This document shows, piece by piece, positions 13,439 to 14,580 of a stretch of 14,580 nucleotides of DNA. Position numbers and translations under genes: made by a program. Every line of letters starts with the position of its first letter. The first letter of the stretch is position 1. The stretch comes from Streptomyces sp. NRRL S-350 (GTDB taxonomy: Bacteria; Actinomycetota; Actinomycetes; Streptomycetales; Streptomycetaceae). The stretch is taken from NCBI RefSeq assembly GCF_000719705.1, contig NZ_JOHO01000100.1:1-14580 (forward strand), given 5' to 3'. The notes under the pieces are model-generated. The model was not told the origin of the DNA, searched no databases, and saw only the letters and a program-made list of their open reading frames with translations.

Positions 13439-14357
13439 GGCCGCCGTGGATCCCCAGCAACTGCGCACCTTCGTCACCGTCTCTCGCCTCGCCTCCTTCT
13501 CGGAGGCGGCCCGGGAGCTCGGCTACACCCAGTCCGCCGTCTCGCAGCAGATCGCCGCGCTGGAGGCGGACGTCGGGGCCGCGCTGCTGGCCCGCCGACC
13601 GGTCGGCCCGACCGAGGCCGGACGGCGACTCCTGGAGCACGCCGCGCCGTTGCTGGTCAGGCTGGAGGCGGCGCGCGCCGACGTCGCACGCCTGGCCGGT
13701 GCCCCGAGCGCCCGGCTGGTCCTCGGGGCCACCCCGCTGGCGGTCGGGGCGGAGCTCGGGCACGCTCTCGGCGAGGTGCGCCGGGTCCACCCGAGGACGG
13801 AGCCGGTGGTCCGGGTGCTCGCCCAGGGCGTGCTGCCCGCGCAGGTCGCCACCGGCGAGGTCGACCTCGCCCTGATCGACGGCCTGGCCGCGCCCAGCGA
13901 CCCGCTGCCACTGCCCGACGTCGGCCCGCTGCGCACCGTCGCCGTGGACGAGCAACCGATCGCGGTCGCGCTGCCGGCCGGCCACCCGCTGGCCGGCCGG
14001 AGCGGGCTCGCGCTCGCCGACCTCTCCGCCGCCCGCTGGCTGGACGCCCCCGACCTCACCCCGCCGGTCGCCCGGCTGCGCGCGGCCGCGGGCGTCGACG
14101 GCTTCCGGCCCGCGACCCGCTACCAGGGCACCGACCTGCGCGGGCTGCTGGCGCTGGTCGCCGCCGGGCACGGCCTCACGCTGCTGCCCGAACCGGTGCT
14201 CGCCGCCGTGCCCGGGGTCGCGGGCGCGCCGATCACCTCACCCAGGCTGGTTCACCGCACCGAACTCGTCCACGGGAGCCTGCCGGAGGGGCCCGCGGCG
14301 CTGCTGGCGCGGTTGCTGGCGCGCTCGCCGGAGGAGGTGCAGGCCGATCAGGCCTGA
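13437..14357 (+). CDS. LysR-family transcriptional regulator
   Basis: This 306-residue protein is of normal LysR length. The N-terminal winged HTH is LRTFVTVSRLASFSEAARELGYTQSAVSQQIAALE (9-43), with the wing at GPTEAGRRLL. A linker helix leads to a substrate-binding domain (about 90-295) with the periplasmic-binding-protein-like pattern: LVLGATPLAVG, GEVDLALIDG, PLRTVAVDEQPIAVALPAGHPLAG, and LLALVAAGHGLTLLPEPVL. The family works as tetramers that activate a divergent target and repress themselves, responding to a small ligand, here unknown. ATG 13437 was chosen; TTG 13434 and GTG 13446 (which would give the common MDPQQLRTF start) are alternatives, and none has a good ribosome binding site. 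Divergence from the amidotransferase and the boxes between them make that gene the first candidate target. A 20-bp palindrome spans its stop codon. Confidence 0.92.
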   Translation: MAAVDPQQLRTFVTVSRLASFSEAARELGYTQSAVSQQIAALEADVGAALLARRPVGPTEAGRRLLEHAAPLLVRLEAARADVARLAGAPSARLVLGATPLAVGAELGHALGEVRRVHPRTEPVVRVLAQGVLPAQVATGEVDLALIDGLAAPSDPLPLPDVGPLRTVAVDEQPIAVALPAGHPLAGRSGLALADLSAARWLDAPDLTPPVARLRAAAGVDGFRPATRYQGTDLRGLLALVAAGHGLTLLPEPVLAAVPGVAGAPITSPRLVHRTELVHGSLPEGPAALLARLLARSPEEVQADQA

Positions 14358-14362
14358 TCGGC
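14343..14362. promoter_or_regulatory. 20-bp perfect palindrome across the LysR stop codon
   Basis: GCCGATCAGG (14343-14352) is followed at once by its exact reverse complement (14353-14362), with the TGA stop at 14355-14357 inside the second arm. It has no loop and no T run, so it is a poor intrinsic terminator but a good dimer-binding site. Its half CCGATCAG also occurs at 13421-13428 at the gene's start. Confidence 0.5.
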
Positions 14363-14580
14363 GGGTGGGGGGGCGGGGTGTTCGCAGGGCCCGGATTCAC
14401 GGGTGTGGAGGCTTCCGGCGCCGATGGAGTGACCACGCGAGGGGCGGACAGTGCCGGGGGTGGCGCCGGCGTGGGGTCGTCATGGCGCCGGCGTGAGGTC
14501 GGGGTCGGGGGCGGACGGCGCCGCGGGTGGCGCCGGCGCGGGGCCGGGGCGGGGGCGGGGCGGGGGCGGTTGTGAAGGCG
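14363..14580. other. Region after LysR with GC-rich repeats and a G-quadruplex motif, no gene supported
   Basis: TGGCGCCGGCG occurs at 14461, 14483 and 14528, within longer imperfect repeats; the first two copies are 22 bases apart. At 14540-14566 five runs of four or five G are separated by one or two C, a textbook intramolecular G-quadruplex on the plus strand. Open frames on both strands here have no recognisable protein character. It could be an intergenic region or the edge of a gene beyond the window. Confidence 0.5.

Noticed and set aside
14233..14436. Minus-strand Pro-rich frame at the end of the LysR gene
   Set aside because: It is a Pro/Ala/Arg low-complexity product overlapping the LysR C-terminus, with no ribosome binding site and no known family.

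Overview
The window is very GC-rich DNA with strong G/C third-position bias, ribosomal protein S1 and coaE of actinobacterial type, and several genes whose start codon lies 5-7 bases after a TAnnnT-like -10 box. This points to a streptomycete (Streptomyces or Kitasatospora); I cannot name the species from sequence alone.

Left part (1-1901): a partial minus-strand gene and, just upstream of it, a beheaded RsbW-like ATP-binding gene. Divergent from these is a 444-residue HTH plus helical-repeat regulator of the type common in streptomycete developmental control. The missing half of the ATPase gene and the regulator's upstream region meet near 390-460, which looks like a recombination scar. Middle-left (1995-5431): a two-gene minus-strand operon of a SAM methyltransferase and the HrpB helicase, read convergently with the regulator. 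Divergent from it is rpsA (5845-7335), with a near-consensus promoter, a roughly 207-base leader and a strong intrinsic terminator.

Middle-right (7413-11143): an MMPL/RND-type membrane exporter behind an unusually AT-rich upstream region, convergent with a MarR regulator. The MarR gene is divergent from a metallo-beta-lactamase-fold hydrolase across a 24-bp near-perfect palindrome. Then follow coaE (11176-11778) and a GNAT acetyltransferase (11955-12599).

Right part (12635-14580): a CTP-synthase-C-terminal-like amidotransferase is divergent from a LysR regulator. Two ATC-N9-GAT boxes 31 bp apart lie between them, and a 20-bp perfect palindrome spans the LysR stop codon. The tail after LysR has no recognisable gene but holds GC-rich repeats and a strong G-quadruplex motif.

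The housekeeping genes (rpsA, coaE, hrpB) are ordinary. The parts worth a second look are the two regulator/enzyme divergons with well-formed operators, the rpsA leader, the truncated ATPase, and 15-bp tandem repeats that encode pentapeptide tails in two unrelated proteins. I found no mobile element, CRISPR array, tRNA or rRNA, and no clear evidence of an entirely new multi-gene system.
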